A DNA stretch of 64,000 nt from assembly GCA_014804615.1 (NCBI GenBank), contig JAAUZL010000024.1, forward strand, positions 288,809 through 352,808, read 5' to 3'. The stretch comes from Lachnospiraceae bacterium (GTDB taxonomy: Bacteria > Bacillota > Clostridia > Lachnospirales > Lachnospiraceae). Made by a program: the position numbers and the translations under genes. The notes beneath the pieces are model-generated. The model was given only the letters and a program-made list of their open reading frames with translations, made no database searches and had not been told where the DNA came from. Shown here in pieces: positions 18,285 to 28,075 of this stretch. Position 1 is the first letter of the stretch. Every line of letters starts with the position of its first letter.

Positions 18285-18524
18285 TTACCTTATCTCTTTA
18301 TACAGGGCATAATAATCCGTCTCCATGTTATCGGCATACTTTTTATAAAACTTTTTTGCATCGTCCAGAGCCTTATTATAGATCCTGTCTCCCAGCATTT
18401 CCTGAAAAAAGTCGAATATTTTTCCCGTGCCGATAATTCCCAGCTCCAGGTCATACTCTTCCCCGAAAAAATGGGCTATCTCATCGCACATCTGCGACTT
18501 TTCTTTTTCTTCAAATGCGTACAT
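18285..18524 (-). CDS. DUF2164 family small protein
   Basis: The 79-residue acidic protein fits DUF2164: a first helix (EKSQMCDEIAHFFGEEY), the D-L-E-L-G turn, then IFDFFQEMLGDRIYNKALDDA. The family's conserved DFF and YN-x2-DA positions are all present. The biochemical role is unknown. It lies between the initiating transferase and the HD protein in the same direction. The start is the ATG of the track; no strong ribosome site is seen. It is probably a bystander rather than a glycan enzyme. Confidence 0.7.
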   Translation of the reverse strand: MYAFEEKEKSQMCDEIAHFFGEEYDLELGIIGTGKIFDFFQEMLGDRIYNKALDDAKKFYKKYADNMETDYYALYKEIR

Positions 18525-18584
18525 TTCTACCTCGTTTCCATCTGCATCATGCTTAATAGTAAATATCGCAGCAGGCTGATCCTA

Positions 18585-19262
18585 TTATTCGACAACTCTG
18601 TCCAACTCTATTTTCCCGTTCTGGTACGCTGAAGTTACCTCCTGATACAGACAACTGTAAAACTCAGCCGCAGTCCGCCGTCTTTCCTCCGCAAGTTCTT
18701 TCGCTTTTACTGTATAAAATTTTGAATATATATTTTCTAATTTGAGCTTATATTCCTGAAAAAACGATGGCGCTGTATCGTTTTCACCGGTGGAAACGTC
18801 TCCACTTGGCAGCATAGAATACAGGGGTTCCGAAACAATACCTTTGTAAATCAGCGTCCTAGCGATTCCTATTGCTCCGGCTGCATCCAGTTTGTCTGCG
18901 TCAAATAAAATTTTCGCCTCCAGACTTTGTGCCGGATTATTTTTTCTATAGCTATGCGTCTGAATGCACTGTCTCACCTGTTCTGCATAGCACTTCTCAA
19001 ATCCCTGTTCTAAAAGATACCGATATGCCTTGTCGGCCCCTGCCACTGCATGACTTACCCCAGGATTTTCAAATTGCTCTTTTCGTCCAATGTCATGCAG
19101 CAGACATGCCGCAATCAGAACGTCATAATCCACACTGCTTTCATCCTTCGCAATTTCCAAGGCATTGTATAACACACGATAAATGTGCTCTTTATCATGG
19201 GCACTGTCATCCATACATTCAAGCATATAGTTTTCCAGTAAACAATACGTTTCTCTATTCAT
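18585..19262 (-). CDS. HD-domain phosphohydrolase
   Basis: The 225-residue protein has an HD metal-binding set: DSAHDKEHIYRVL (first His), ACLLHDIGRKEQ (the HD pair) and a later Asp in KILFDADKLDA. It is of the YedJ-like kind, which hydrolyses nucleotides or phosphate esters of unknown identity. The true start is the ATG at 19262, which overlaps the aminotransferase stop codon by one base (TGATG). The ORF-track N-terminus is read-through of that gene. No direct role in glycan synthesis can be shown; a nucleotide housekeeping or signalling role is possible. Confidence 0.75.
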   Translation of the reverse strand: MNRETYCLLENYMLECMDDSAHDKEHIYRVLYNALEIAKDESSVDYDVLIAACLLHDIGRKEQFENPGVSHAVAGADKAYRYLLEQGFEKCYAEQVRQCIQTHSYRKNNPAQSLEAKILFDADKLDAAGAIGIARTLIYKGIVSEPLYSMLPSGDVSTGENDTAPSFFQEYKLKLENIYSKFYTVKAKELAEERRRTAAEFYSCLYQEVTSAYQNGKIELDRVVE

Positions 19263-20392
19263 CAAAACAGCCCCTTTACTGTCCGGATAATATCCTCCAT
19301 ATCCACCTGCGTATTCTTGATATCGCTGGGCAGACACAGCCCTCTCGCGAAGATATCCTCGCCTACGCTCTTTCTGTCCGTGTAATGAGGCCAAAAATCA
19401 TACTCGGCGAAGACCGGCTGCATATGCATGGGCTTCCAGATAGGCCTGGTCTCCGCATTGCACTTTTCGTCCAGCGCATCCATCACCTGATCCGGGGTCA
19501 CATCACATCCCTCTGAAATAGTCATACAGGAAAGCCAGTTATTGGCATCTCCTTCCGGATTCATAGGATTCATCTGAATCTCCGGAATATCCGCAAAAGC
19601 CTGCTTGTACTGCTCATAGATAGCCTTCTTCTTCGCCTTATGCTCCTCCAGATGCAGAAGCTGCCCTCTTCCGATACCCGCCGTGACATTGCTCATACGG
19701 TAGTTATAGCCGATCTGAGAATGCTGATAATGTCTGGCCGGATCTCTGGCCTGGGTAGCCAGAAAGGTGGCGCGCTTGGTCGCCTCCTCATCCGCCGACA
19801 CCAACATACCGCCCCCCGAAGTGGTGATGATCTTATTGCCGTTAAAGGAATAAATACCATATCTGCCGAAAGTTCCCGTATGTTTCCCCTGATAGGTGCT
19901 GCTCAGAGATTCTGCCGCATCCTCAATCATCGGCGTACCATGAGCATCACAGAGCTCCATGATCTCTTTCAGCTTAGCCGGTGTGCCATAGAGATGTACG
20001 CAGATCAACGCTTTGGGATTCGGATATTTTTCATAAGCCCGTTTCAAAGCCTCCGGGGACATATTCCAGGTATCCGGTTCCGCATCGATAAACACCGGTG
20101 TGGCATTTTCGTATAAGATTGGATTACAGGATGCAGAAAAGGTCAGATCCGAAACAAACACCACATCTCCCTGCTTTACTCCCAGAAGCTTTAACGCCAG
20201 ATGGATCGCCGCTGTTCCGGAATCCAACGCCGCCGCATGACCACAGCCCGTATACTCTGCTATCTCCCTCTCGAAAGCGTTCACGTTAGGACCGAGGGGC
20301 GCCACCCAGTTCGTGTCAAAAGCCTCCTGCACAAACGCCTGCTCCTCGCCGTGCATCGTAGGAGAAGACATATAAATCCGTTTTTTTTCCAT
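19262..20392 (-). CDS. pglE: UDP-4-keto-6-deoxy-GlcNAc aminotransferase (PglE-like, DegT/DnrJ/EryC1)
   Basis: The 376-residue sugar aminotransferase has DSGTAAIHLALKLLGVKQGD (PLP phosphate cup), IEDAAESLSSTYQGKHTGTFG and YSFNGNKIITTSGGGMLV, where the Lys of GNK forms the Schiff base. The F-N-G-N-K-I-I-T-T-S-G-G-G block is characteristic of PglE/PerA-type enzymes that aminate C4. The upstream gene, 4 bases away, encodes the matching 4,6-dehydratase, so the pair makes UDP-4-amino-4,6-dideoxy-GlcNAc. A strong AGGAGGG site precedes the ATG. A PglD-type acetyltransferase is not seen next to it. Confidence 0.88.
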   Translation of the reverse strand: MEKKRIYMSSPTMHGEEQAFVQEAFDTNWVAPLGPNVNAFEREIAEYTGCGHAAALDSGTAAIHLALKLLGVKQGDVVFVSDLTFSASCNPILYENATPVFIDAEPDTWNMSPEALKRAYEKYPNPKALICVHLYGTPAKLKEIMELCDAHGTPMIEDAAESLSSTYQGKHTGTFGRYGIYSFNGNKIITTSGGGMLVSADEEATKRATFLATQARDPARHYQHSQIGYNYRMSNVTAGIGRGQLLHLEEHKAKKKAIYEQYKQAFADIPEIQMNPMNPEGDANNWLSCMTISEGCDVTPDQVMDALDEKCNAETRPIWKPMHMQPVFAEYDFWPHYTDRKSVGEDIFARGLCLPSDIKNTQVDMEDIIRTVKGLF

Positions 20393-20396
20393 GATT

Positions 20397-22268
20397 TTAA
20401 CCCTCCTGATAATGATAAGTCGGCACGATCTTTTGAATCAGCGGCCTGATATCTGAATTCTCGATCTGACACTCATCCTTCAGTTCCTTGAGTTGTCCAA
20501 AGAACTCATGCTCATCCAGTTCGATCGGTCTCCCGATATGGATCATCTTATTCGCGGTATCCCGCATGCCTTCCTCGTCCATCAAAAGCTCCTCATAGAG
20601 CTTTTCTCCCGGACGCAGGCCCGTAAATTCTATTTTGATGTCCTCTCCCACGCGGTATCCCGAAAGCTTGATCAGATTTTCCGCCAAGGAAAGGATTTTC
20701 ACCGGTTCCCCCATATCCAGAACAAAGATCTCGCCGCCCTTCGCGTAAGCGCCTGCCTGCAGTACCAGAGATACCGCCTCCGGTATGGTCATAAAATAAC
20801 GGATGATATCTGGATGAGTGACCGTAACCGGTCCGCCCGCCGCGATCTGTCTGCGGAACAGCGGGATCACACTGCCGTTGCTGCCCAGCACGTTGCCGAA
20901 GCGCACTGCCACAAATTCCGTCTCATAGTGCTTGTCAAAGGTCTGGATGATCATTTCACAGATCCGCTTGCTGGCTCCCATAATGTTCGTGGGATTCACC
21001 GCCTTGTCCGTGGAGATCATGACAAACCGCTTCACACCGCACATAGCCGCTGCCTGGGCCGTTTTAAAGGTGCCGAACACATTATTTTTAATAGCCTCCG
21101 TTGGGCTGTCCTCCATCAGCGGCACATGTTTGTGCGCCGCTGCGTGATAAACGATATTCGGATTATATTTTGCGAAAATATAGTTCATTCTGTTGGTGTT
21201 TCGCACAGAGGCGATCAACACCACCAGATTCAGTTCCGGATGCTTTTGCAGAAGCTCCTGCTGCACATCGTAGACAGAGTTTTCGTAAATATCTACGATC
21301 ACCAGCTGCTTCGGCTTATGTGTTGCGATCTGTCTGCACAGCTCGCTTCCGATAGAACCGCCTCCGCCGGTAACTAGCACCACTTTATCCTGCACATATC
21401 CCAGGATGGAATCCATATCCACGCTGATCGGATCTCTGCCAAGCAGATCCTCCACTTCCACATCACGCAGCTTGCTGACATTCACCTCACCGTTTACCAG
21501 CTGATACATGCCCGGCAGGGAACGGAGTTTACAGTTCGTGTCCTTACAGATCTCTAATATCTCACGGATATGGGCTCTGCTGGCGGAAGGAAGCGCCACA
21601 ATGATCTCGTCCACCTCATAGAGATCCGCGCATTCCACGATCTTGTCCCGACCGCCAACCACTTTAATGCCCTGAATATATCTGCCCCATTTCCCTTTGT
21701 CGTCATCGATGATACACTTGATGATCATGGTAGAAAAGTTACTGTTCACAATCTCCTTGATAATCACATTACCCGCTTCTCCCGCACCGATGACCATAAC
21801 GGAAATTCGATTGTTTTTATTCTGTTTCTTATGCTTTAAACTGCGAAAAAAGCGATAGGAAAAACGGCTGGCAAAAATACAGACCCCAAGCATGGCCAGA
21901 TAGGCAGGATAATAGCTTCTTGGAACCGCGCGGTTCGTTATCTTGAAAAACTGAAGACCAATGGCGTTCACCACCATGGAAAGCACACAGGCTACCACGA
22001 TATTCTGCAATTCTGTCTCACCCGCAAAAGCCCACAGGCTGCTATAAAGACGCATAATATAAAAGATCCCCAGCGTCAAAAGAATATTGAGAGGCAGAAA
22101 GAGCTCTATGGGACGCATAAAGTGCTCCGGAATGGTATCCAGATGAAAATCATAACGCCACAAAATAGCCACATAGCTTGCAAGGGCAATGCTGATCACA
22201 TCATATATGATCAAGCATGTCCGTCTGTAAAACAGTTTTGCATTAAAAGGTCTTCTTGTCTTTTCCAT
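20397..22268 (-). CDS. pglF: UDP-GlcNAc 4,6-dehydratase, membrane-bound (PglF/CapD-like)
   Basis: The 623-residue protein has four N-terminal membrane helices, a first Rossmann-like CoA-binding-type domain (VMVIGAGEAGNVIIKEI) and a catalytic SDR domain with VVLVTGGGGSIGSELCRQI and the downstream block DKAVNPTNIMGASKR. The usual Tyr of the YxxxK motif is Met here (MGASK), as in the retaining PglF/WbpM/FlaA1-type dehydratases. It converts UDP-GlcNAc to the 4-keto-6-deoxy sugar used by the next gene. Its N-terminus overlaps the polymerase-like gene region; the ATG at 22268 is taken because longer forms begin at TTG. Confidence 0.9.
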   Translation of the reverse strand: MEKTRRPFNAKLFYRRTCLIIYDVISIALASYVAILWRYDFHLDTIPEHFMRPIELFLPLNILLTLGIFYIMRLYSSLWAFAGETELQNIVVACVLSMVVNAIGLQFFKITNRAVPRSYYPAYLAMLGVCIFASRFSYRFFRSLKHKKQNKNNRISVMVIGAGEAGNVIIKEIVNSNFSTMIIKCIIDDDKGKWGRYIQGIKVVGGRDKIVECADLYEVDEIIVALPSASRAHIREILEICKDTNCKLRSLPGMYQLVNGEVNVSKLRDVEVEDLLGRDPISVDMDSILGYVQDKVVLVTGGGGSIGSELCRQIATHKPKQLVIVDIYENSVYDVQQELLQKHPELNLVVLIASVRNTNRMNYIFAKYNPNIVYHAAAHKHVPLMEDSPTEAIKNNVFGTFKTAQAAAMCGVKRFVMISTDKAVNPTNIMGASKRICEMIIQTFDKHYETEFVAVRFGNVLGSNGSVIPLFRRQIAAGGPVTVTHPDIIRYFMTIPEAVSLVLQAGAYAKGGEIFVLDMGEPVKILSLAENLIKLSGYRVGEDIKIEFTGLRPGEKLYEELLMDEEGMRDTANKMIHIGRPIELDEHEFFGQLKELKDECQIENSDIRPLIQKIVPTYHYQEG

Positions 22269-22284
22269 ATCAGTATCCGTTCTC

Positions 22285-24813
22285 TTAAGCTTCGTCCTTT
22301 CGTATATCCACAAGTAAGGGCCCTATCGTTAAAAGCAGACAGTGCGCGATCGGACAGCAGGGATGGAAGATCCACTCTGTAAGTCCCGCCACCATAAACA
22401 AAAGCAGAAGCGCTAAGGGAAACAGAGCGCACTCCCTGTCTTGTCTGTGCCTGCGGTAGTAGAAAATCGCCTGCACCATAGTCCCCACACCCAGTAAAAG
22501 GAACACGCATCCCACCGGAATGCCATGGTCATAAGCTACCTGCAGATAGATATTGTGCGCGTGGGCCAGATAGTTGCCGTCGGGTTCCATAACGCCCATA
22601 TCATCGTGTCCCGCCTTGTTCAGGCGCTCATAATACCGGCTGAATATATAAATTCTTCCGTTGGTGTAGGATTCTTCCTCCTCCGCCGCCTCTATACCCA
22701 TATCCTCTGCGGAAGCCAACAACAGTTTTTTCCCTTGCTCCAGATAGGGACTTCTGTATTCCGATTCCCCATCCCGCCTGGAAAAAAAGAGGAAAGCATC
22801 CAGACACCGATCCTCAGGAATGCCCAGCACCTTCATCTGGAAAGTCTGGATAAAACGCTCTATCGTAATATAGTAGTAAGAATCCATGTTTCTGCCGTGC
22901 ACAAGTTCTTCGGGAAATTCCTCTATCTCATGAGCCCTGATATCCGCTGCCGCAGCCGGAATCATCCTCTGTGCCGTAAACACGATGGGGAAACTCACGA
23001 CCACTGCCATCGCCATCAGCGCAATGCCCTGCCCAAAGCGCCTCCACTTTATCTTTAAGGAAAGCTCCTTCCCCGAAAAAAATGCGGTCGGAATCACAAT
23101 CAATGCGGTCACAAAAATCGCCAGATAACCTGTTCTCGACAGCGTGAACAGCAGGTACATTGCAGAGAGTCCCAGTACTGCCAGTTCCTTATAAGTGCCC
23201 GCAAGGGAAGGCCGTCTCCCATAGGCATCTAAAAATTTTATCAACGCCGCGCACACCACCAGAGCCAGGTACACGGCGGAGATCGTCACCGTATGAAAAT
23301 GAAAAGGATAGCGGTAATACCGAAAATACATAAAGGGTCTGTGCAGCAGACAATACCCCACCGTCACAAGAAAATGCAGCAAAATACCATTTACAATATT
23401 GTGCAGCAGTACCGCTTTTTTCTCCCATGCCGCCATTCTGAGATAATAGATTGTGAAAATGCAGACCAGAAAGATCGGCCATCCCCTTGTGTTCCGGTAA
23501 AGGAGGAGAAGTACAAAAAATCCTCCCACTAAAATACCGTAAATCGGAGAAACTCTGCGAATCTCCCGCTTCCAAAAAAGCTTCAGGGTATTGAGCAGTA
23601 CATATCCCGACAAAACCGCCGCCCATACAGTCAGCTTCAGCACAAGAAGTTCCTGCTCTCCGGGACCTTCCTTTCCTGCCGCCACGCTGGCATCCATCAA
23701 TGCCGTCAAGCCATTTTTATAGTACACAAGCCCCGCCACAGCAGCAGCCACGCCATAGAGCAGTGTGAACGGATGAATGATCTCTCTCCTCCGACAGGTC
23801 AGAATGAGCGCCAACGCAAAGAAAATGAGCACCTGTCTGTAAGCCACCGTATGGTGGATCTCATACAGGGCATTCATATAATTACAGCATCCCCAGATCG
23901 CTCCTGCAAACATGGCCGCCTGCAGATCGCCCTGCCATCTCTCCCGCACTACCGCGAAAAAAGTTCTGTCTGTGGCCAATCCTGTCCGGTCATGATTCAC
24001 CCCGTAAAGCGCTGCAAGCACCGCCAAAAGCACGCCCGCCTCGTAGAACAAGATCGAATAAATATCATTCGTAAAAAGCCGGCAGGGGCCGATCGCCACA
24101 GCCGCCGCAAGACCTGCTGCCACGATCAGCGGATTCAGACAAAAGCGCATCGCCCGCTCCACTGTAAGCAGAGTATTTCGCTCGGGATACCGTTTGTAAT
24201 AAAGACCGGAAAGCCCGATGGCAAGAACGCCTGTAAGCAGAAAGATCACGTCAAGTACAAGGGTCTTCATCTTGCGCAGCGGCACCTCATAGACGTAATC
24301 CGCGATCATACAGCGCTCTGTATCCTCCACATCGCCATAGTAGAGGGTGCTGATATAAATGTTATTGTCTTCACCGGTATTATCTGCATAAGCCACATGG
24401 AACTCTGATTCCACACCCTGAAGCAGATAATAGTAATCCCTGCCCACTTCCGTATCAATGTTTACCTGTATTCTGCAATATCCGGGGATCTGTTCCATCT
24501 CTCCGGTATCTATGACCTGCTGCATCAACTGCTGCATGGACGCGTCCCGGAGTACAAAATTAAACTTGTCCCCCGGTGTTCCTTCCGCCAAATAAATATC
24601 AATACTCTTTAATCTGTCGTACTGCGCGATAAATCTCTGCTGTACCACATAGCTCCCATCCACTGTCTCAGAAAGCCTGTCCTGCGTCTTACCGCTTGCA
24701 GACCGCACTTCTTCGTGAATCAGGCGAAGCGGCCAGAGAATCAGCGCCGCACACACCACCAGGATCCAGACGACTCCGCAGATGGCCTGTCTTTTATTTA
24801 AAATCCGATTCAT
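22285..24813 (-). CDS. O-antigen ligase/polymerase-like membrane protein (Wzy_C type)
   Basis: The 842-residue protein has a first helix, a roughly 150-residue external domain, and then many membrane helices. It carries the diagnostic outer-loop block AHAHNIYLQVAYDHGIPVG close to the C-terminus, as in O-antigen ligase/Wzy polymerases, and RTGYLAIFVTALIVIP earlier. It is the best candidate in the window for the polymerase of the repeat unit, or for the ligase that moves the finished glycan to its anchor. GAGGAAGAGT precedes the ATG. The large N-terminal outer domain is unusual for simple Wzy proteins. Confidence 0.75.
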   Translation of the reverse strand: MNRILNKRQAICGVVWILVVCAALILWPLRLIHEEVRSASGKTQDRLSETVDGSYVVQQRFIAQYDRLKSIDIYLAEGTPGDKFNFVLRDASMQQLMQQVIDTGEMEQIPGYCRIQVNIDTEVGRDYYYLLQGVESEFHVAYADNTGEDNNIYISTLYYGDVEDTERCMIADYVYEVPLRKMKTLVLDVIFLLTGVLAIGLSGLYYKRYPERNTLLTVERAMRFCLNPLIVAAGLAAAVAIGPCRLFTNDIYSILFYEAGVLLAVLAALYGVNHDRTGLATDRTFFAVVRERWQGDLQAAMFAGAIWGCCNYMNALYEIHHTVAYRQVLIFFALALILTCRRREIIHPFTLLYGVAAAVAGLVYYKNGLTALMDASVAAGKEGPGEQELLVLKLTVWAAVLSGYVLLNTLKLFWKREIRRVSPIYGILVGGFFVLLLLYRNTRGWPIFLVCIFTIYYLRMAAWEKKAVLLHNIVNGILLHFLVTVGYCLLHRPFMYFRYYRYPFHFHTVTISAVYLALVVCAALIKFLDAYGRRPSLAGTYKELAVLGLSAMYLLFTLSRTGYLAIFVTALIVIPTAFFSGKELSLKIKWRRFGQGIALMAMAVVVSFPIVFTAQRMIPAAAADIRAHEIEEFPEELVHGRNMDSYYYITIERFIQTFQMKVLGIPEDRCLDAFLFFSRRDGESEYRSPYLEQGKKLLLASAEDMGIEAAEEEESYTNGRIYIFSRYYERLNKAGHDDMGVMEPDGNYLAHAHNIYLQVAYDHGIPVGCVFLLLGVGTMVQAIFYYRRHRQDRECALFPLALLLLFMVAGLTEWIFHPCCPIAHCLLLTIGPLLVDIRKDEA

Positions 24814-24878
24814 ACTCTTCCTCTAATGTACCTTTTATTGATTGCCATTACCCTTTAGTATATCACAAATCCGGCGCC

Positions 24879-26567
24879 TTAACATCTAATTCTTTCAGAA
24901 AGAATTCCATCGTCGTTCATCGCCAGAAATAAAGGCAGGGCATACCAGAAAAACAACACATATCTGGGCAGATAGGTCGGCCCCAGAAGCACTGTCAGCC
25001 ACAGCAGGAAAACCGGCAGATACGGATAGAGAATTTCATATCTTCTGTTATTTAATAATTTCGTAAACAGGAATGCATAGAGCCAGAACATAGCTCCCGG
25101 AGAGAACAGCCAGGCAACCACGGGCACCTTCTCCTTCCAGACCTCCAGAGACAGCCTGCGATACACCTCGTCCAGCCAGGGAATCTTGCTCTCCCTGACG
25201 CCCGGCTCCTCCACCTCATAGCCAAAATAAGAATTATCCCGATAGGTGAAGGTAAAAACGCTGTTGCCCCCGTACACATTGATCACCATGTCGGGATACC
25301 AGAAGCCGTAGGAGGTCATCCACCAGGCATTGAGATAGATCAGCGGTTTTTTCATCCCCACACGCAGCCAGAGCCCGACATACCTCGCCTTGTCTTCCGC
25401 AAAGTTCCCATTGTCAAAGCGGTACTTGACCGGATCGGAAAGTCTGGGAGTATACAGTCGAAGCGCTTCCTCAGATAAAATCTCATGAAGGATTTCCTCG
25501 TCCTCCGGCGAAAAAGCCTCCGGCGCATACTTGTAAGTTCTGGCAAGCTGCTGGATCGGCACCGTCAAAAGCTCCTGATACTCGCCGGACTGTGCCTGCA
25601 GAGCCGCTTTCAGACCGCCGTTTATGAGAAGACACCCTGCCACCGCACACGCCGTCAGCACAAGAAGGCGCCTCCAGTGCTTTCTCTGTAAAAAAAGCAG
25701 GATCGGAATCATGACCAGAAAGGCATAAAAGCCGTTGTTTCGGAGAAGCATCATTGCCATACCGCTCAGGACAAAAAGGATCTGCCATCCTCCTGAGGCA
25801 TAGAAAGCTTTCTCCTGCGTCCCCATTTCCAGAAGACAGATCAAAAGCAGCAGAAGCGCCAGCGTAAACAGCGCATCCTTGGCAGAACACAGGGTAAACA
25901 TCACCACCGTTGGAAACAGGCCCAGGTAAAGAAGGCTTACAAGACGCAGAACCGGAGATACCTTTTTCCGGCGAAGATAAGACAGCAGAAAAGTAAAGCC
26001 TCCCGCTGCAAGGAGCATCTGAAAGATCATATAACAGGCAATGCCCAGATTATAGGAACCCGTCAGCTTATGAACACCGCAGATGATGCCGCCCAAAAGA
26101 AGCACATGCACCAGCGGATGGTGCGTGGAAAACACCCGGGTCGCCACCTGCACATATTCATCCTGCGCATCGTAGACAAAAAATCCGGGATACACCGCCA
26201 GAAAGACGGGCAGCCAACAGAGAAACAGAAAGAAAAAGGTGCCGGGAACTGCAAATCTGTCCCCCTTTTCAAATACGTATGTTATTTTATTTTTCGCTTC
26301 ACCTTCTCTGTTTCTCTCCCGAAGCCGATCCAGGCACAGCCACAAAAGCCGAGTCAACACCGCAAAAAGCAGAGTGAGCACAGGCCAGAACGCCCACAGT
26401 CTAAAATCTCTGACATCCACATTCTCCACGCTGTCCAGCCGCGCGCCGAAAAGCAGCGCCGCCGAAAACAGAAGAGAAAAGACGCCTGCGATCGTCCAGG
26501 CTCTGAAATCCCTCAGAAAAGAAACGATCTTCTGTTTTCTGCTTTCGTCAATCCGCATCTCTCTCAT
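24879..26567 (-). CDS. Polytopic membrane protein, DUF6020-like (paralogue of the 3.9 kb gene)
   Basis: The protein of about 562 residues has many helices. It shares with the gene at 3.9 kb the blocks FSTHHPLVHVLL, TLCSAKDALFTLALLL and WLRVGMKKPLIYLNA, so the two are paralogues. An acidic patch (FVYDAQDEYVQ) follows an early helix, as in GT-C enzymes. Its 5' end overlaps the GT2 gene. Three start codons lie close together (GTG 26573, ATG 26567, ATG 26558), none with a convincing ribosome site, so the exact start is open. Function is unknown; a lipid-linked sugar transferase is the best guess. Confidence 0.62.
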   Translation of the reverse strand: MREMRIDESRKQKIVSFLRDFRAWTIAGVFSLLFSAALLFGARLDSVENVDVRDFRLWAFWPVLTLLFAVLTRLLWLCLDRLRERNREGEAKNKITYVFEKGDRFAVPGTFFFLFLCWLPVFLAVYPGFFVYDAQDEYVQVATRVFSTHHPLVHVLLLGGIICGVHKLTGSYNLGIACYMIFQMLLAAGGFTFLLSYLRRKKVSPVLRLVSLLYLGLFPTVVMFTLCSAKDALFTLALLLLLICLLEMGTQEKAFYASGGWQILFVLSGMAMMLLRNNGFYAFLVMIPILLFLQRKHWRRLLVLTACAVAGCLLINGGLKAALQAQSGEYQELLTVPIQQLARTYKYAPEAFSPEDEEILHEILSEEALRLYTPRLSDPVKYRFDNGNFAEDKARYVGLWLRVGMKKPLIYLNAWWMTSYGFWYPDMVINVYGGNSVFTFTYRDNSYFGYEVEEPGVRESKIPWLDEVYRRLSLEVWKEKVPVVAWLFSPGAMFWLYAFLFTKLLNNRRYEILYPYLPVFLLWLTVLLGPTYLPRYVLFFWYALPLFLAMNDDGILSERIRC

Positions 26568-27489
26568 CCACACATTCTCTGATCACATACTGTGGGGAAT
26601 TGTTCAGGGAAATATAGATCCGCCCGAGGTATTCGCCGATGATCCCCAGCATTAGCAGGATCAGTCCACAGAAAAATACCAGAGCCGCCATCAATGCGCT
26701 GAATCCCACCACCACATTGGGATTCAAAAATTTCTTAATGATCGTAAAAATTCCATAGGCAAAACCCATGCAGGCAGAAAGCACGCCCGCCACAGTCGCG
26801 ATCCGCAGCGGCTTTACACTGAAGGCTGTGAACCCGTTAAACCACAGCCCCAGAAGCTTCCCTATGGTATAGCCGGAGGTGCCGATCTCCCGCTCTCTGT
26901 GGGTCACCTCCACGTTTGTGATCTTTTTCGTCGTGCGGAGCACCAGGCCGATCACATAGGGATAGGGATTCTGATAGCGCAGCATCTCCTCTATCACGAA
27001 CCGCTTCGCTGCAAAATAGCTGGAAATGTAGAGTTCCTTCGGTTTGCCCAGCATAACACGGGTCATAAGCTCGTTGATCTTGCTGCCAAAATTGCGAAAG
27101 CCCGAATGTTGTTTATGAACATACTTCGCGTAGACCACATCGGATCCCGCCTCGATTCCCGCGAGGAGTTTGCCCACCTCGTTTGCCGGTGTCTGCCCGT
27201 CATCATCCAGACAGACTACAATATCCCCCCGCACATAGGCAAACCCGGCCATTAAGGCCGCATGCTGTCCGAAATTTCTGGCCAGATTCACACCACAGAT
27301 ATGCCTGTTTGCGCTACACAGCGTCTTGATCACCTCATAGGTATCGTCCGGTGAGGCGTCATTGACCAGAATGATCTCATGACGATAAGCGGGCAGTCCC
27401 TTCATCGCCTCCTCGATCTCCTCCACTACGCCGCCGATGCTCTGCGCCGACCGATAGCAGGGTATTACAAAACTGATTAACTGACTCAT
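26548..27489 (-). CDS. Polyprenyl-phosphate glycosyltransferase (GtrB/DPM1-like GT2)
   Basis: The 313-residue protein has a GT-A domain with ISFVIPCYRSAQSIGGVV, ILVNDASPDDT and VVCLDDDGQTPAN (metal-binding Asp motif), then NFGQHAALMAGF. Two C-terminal membrane helices follow, ending in IIGEYLGRIYISLNNSPQYV. This is the GtrB/Yfdh layout, which moves a sugar from UDP- or GDP-sugar to polyprenyl phosphate. A GtrA flippase and a GtrII-type transferase lie 12-16 kb away in the same locus and would complete a three-part side-chain glucosylation system. The start at 27489 has AAAGGAT upstream. Confidence 0.87.
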   Translation of the reverse strand: MSQLISFVIPCYRSAQSIGGVVEEIEEAMKGLPAYRHEIILVNDASPDDTYEVIKTLCSANRHICGVNLARNFGQHAALMAGFAYVRGDIVVCLDDDGQTPANEVGKLLAGIEAGSDVVYAKYVHKQHSGFRNFGSKINELMTRVMLGKPKELYISSYFAAKRFVIEEMLRYQNPYPYVIGLVLRTTKKITNVEVTHREREIGTSGYTIGKLLGLWFNGFTAFSVKPLRIATVAGVLSACMGFAYGIFTIIKKFLNPNVVVGFSALMAALVFFCGLILLMLGIIGEYLGRIYISLNNSPQYVIRECVDERDAD

Positions 27490-27526
27490 ATATAATCCTT
27501 TCCGCAGCCTGCAGGTTCGGGCGCTG

Positions 27527-28072
27527 TCAGCGCTGGCGCAAGCCACGACTGTTCTCTATTTCATAAAAGACAACTGTTCTTGCAATACCGCCTATCGTCA
27601 CTTCTTCCTGCCTGTTCTCTATCAGACAAAAACCCGCATTCTCATAACTTTTTCTCGCCGCCGCATTGTCTGCAAAAACCCGCAAAAATACCGTTTGAAG
27701 CTGCAGTTCCTCAAAAGCGTAAGCAAGCGCAAGCTTCGCTGCCTGCGTTCCGTATCCTTTGCCGAGTACATCATCTTCCCCGATAAAAATCCCATACTCA
27801 GCAATGCTTTTCTCCCGGTCGATATCACGAAAATAAACGCTGCCGACCGGCCTGTCCGAACCCGTCTCGCATATAATGAACTGAACCACATGCCCCGGTT
27901 CCACCTGCGTGCGAAGCCAGTTCAAATGCCCCTCTCTCGTAAACGGCTTCTGGTATATGAAATTATGCCTGACCCTCTCTTTGTTGCGCCACGGGATGAC
28001 CAGTTCTGTATCCGCTTCCCGTATCGGCCGCAGATAAACCCATTCTGCCAATGGCTGTGATAAAGCATCCAT
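27527..28072 (-). CDS. GNAT N-acetyltransferase (RimJ/RimL type; PseH or WecD candidate)
   Basis: The 181-residue GNAT has the N-terminal WRNKERVRHNFIYQ block, VGSVYFRDIDREKSIAEYGI and the acetyl-CoA loop DVLGKGYGTQAAKLALAYAF. It ends with DNAAARKSYENAGF. The WRN start with a following loop resembles PseH, which acetylates the 4-amino group of the pseudaminic acid precursor; WecD/RffC-type acetylation of dTDP-Fuc4N is the other choice because wecE lies near. No other acetyltransferase of this kind is in the window, so it may fill the gap in one of these routes. Which one is inference. Confidence 0.75.
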   Translation of the reverse strand: MDALSQPLAEWVYLRPIREADTELVIPWRNKERVRHNFIYQKPFTREGHLNWLRTQVEPGHVVQFIICETGSDRPVGSVYFRDIDREKSIAEYGIFIGEDDVLGKGYGTQAAKLALAYAFEELQLQTVFLRVFADNAAARKSYENAGFCLIENRQEEVTIGGIARTVVFYEIENSRGLRQR

Positions 28073-28075
28073 CCG

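Noticed and set aside
20493-21377. 294-residue plus-strand ORF
   Set aside because: It is antisense to the PglF-like dehydratase; low-complexity His/Arg-rich sequence without a domain.
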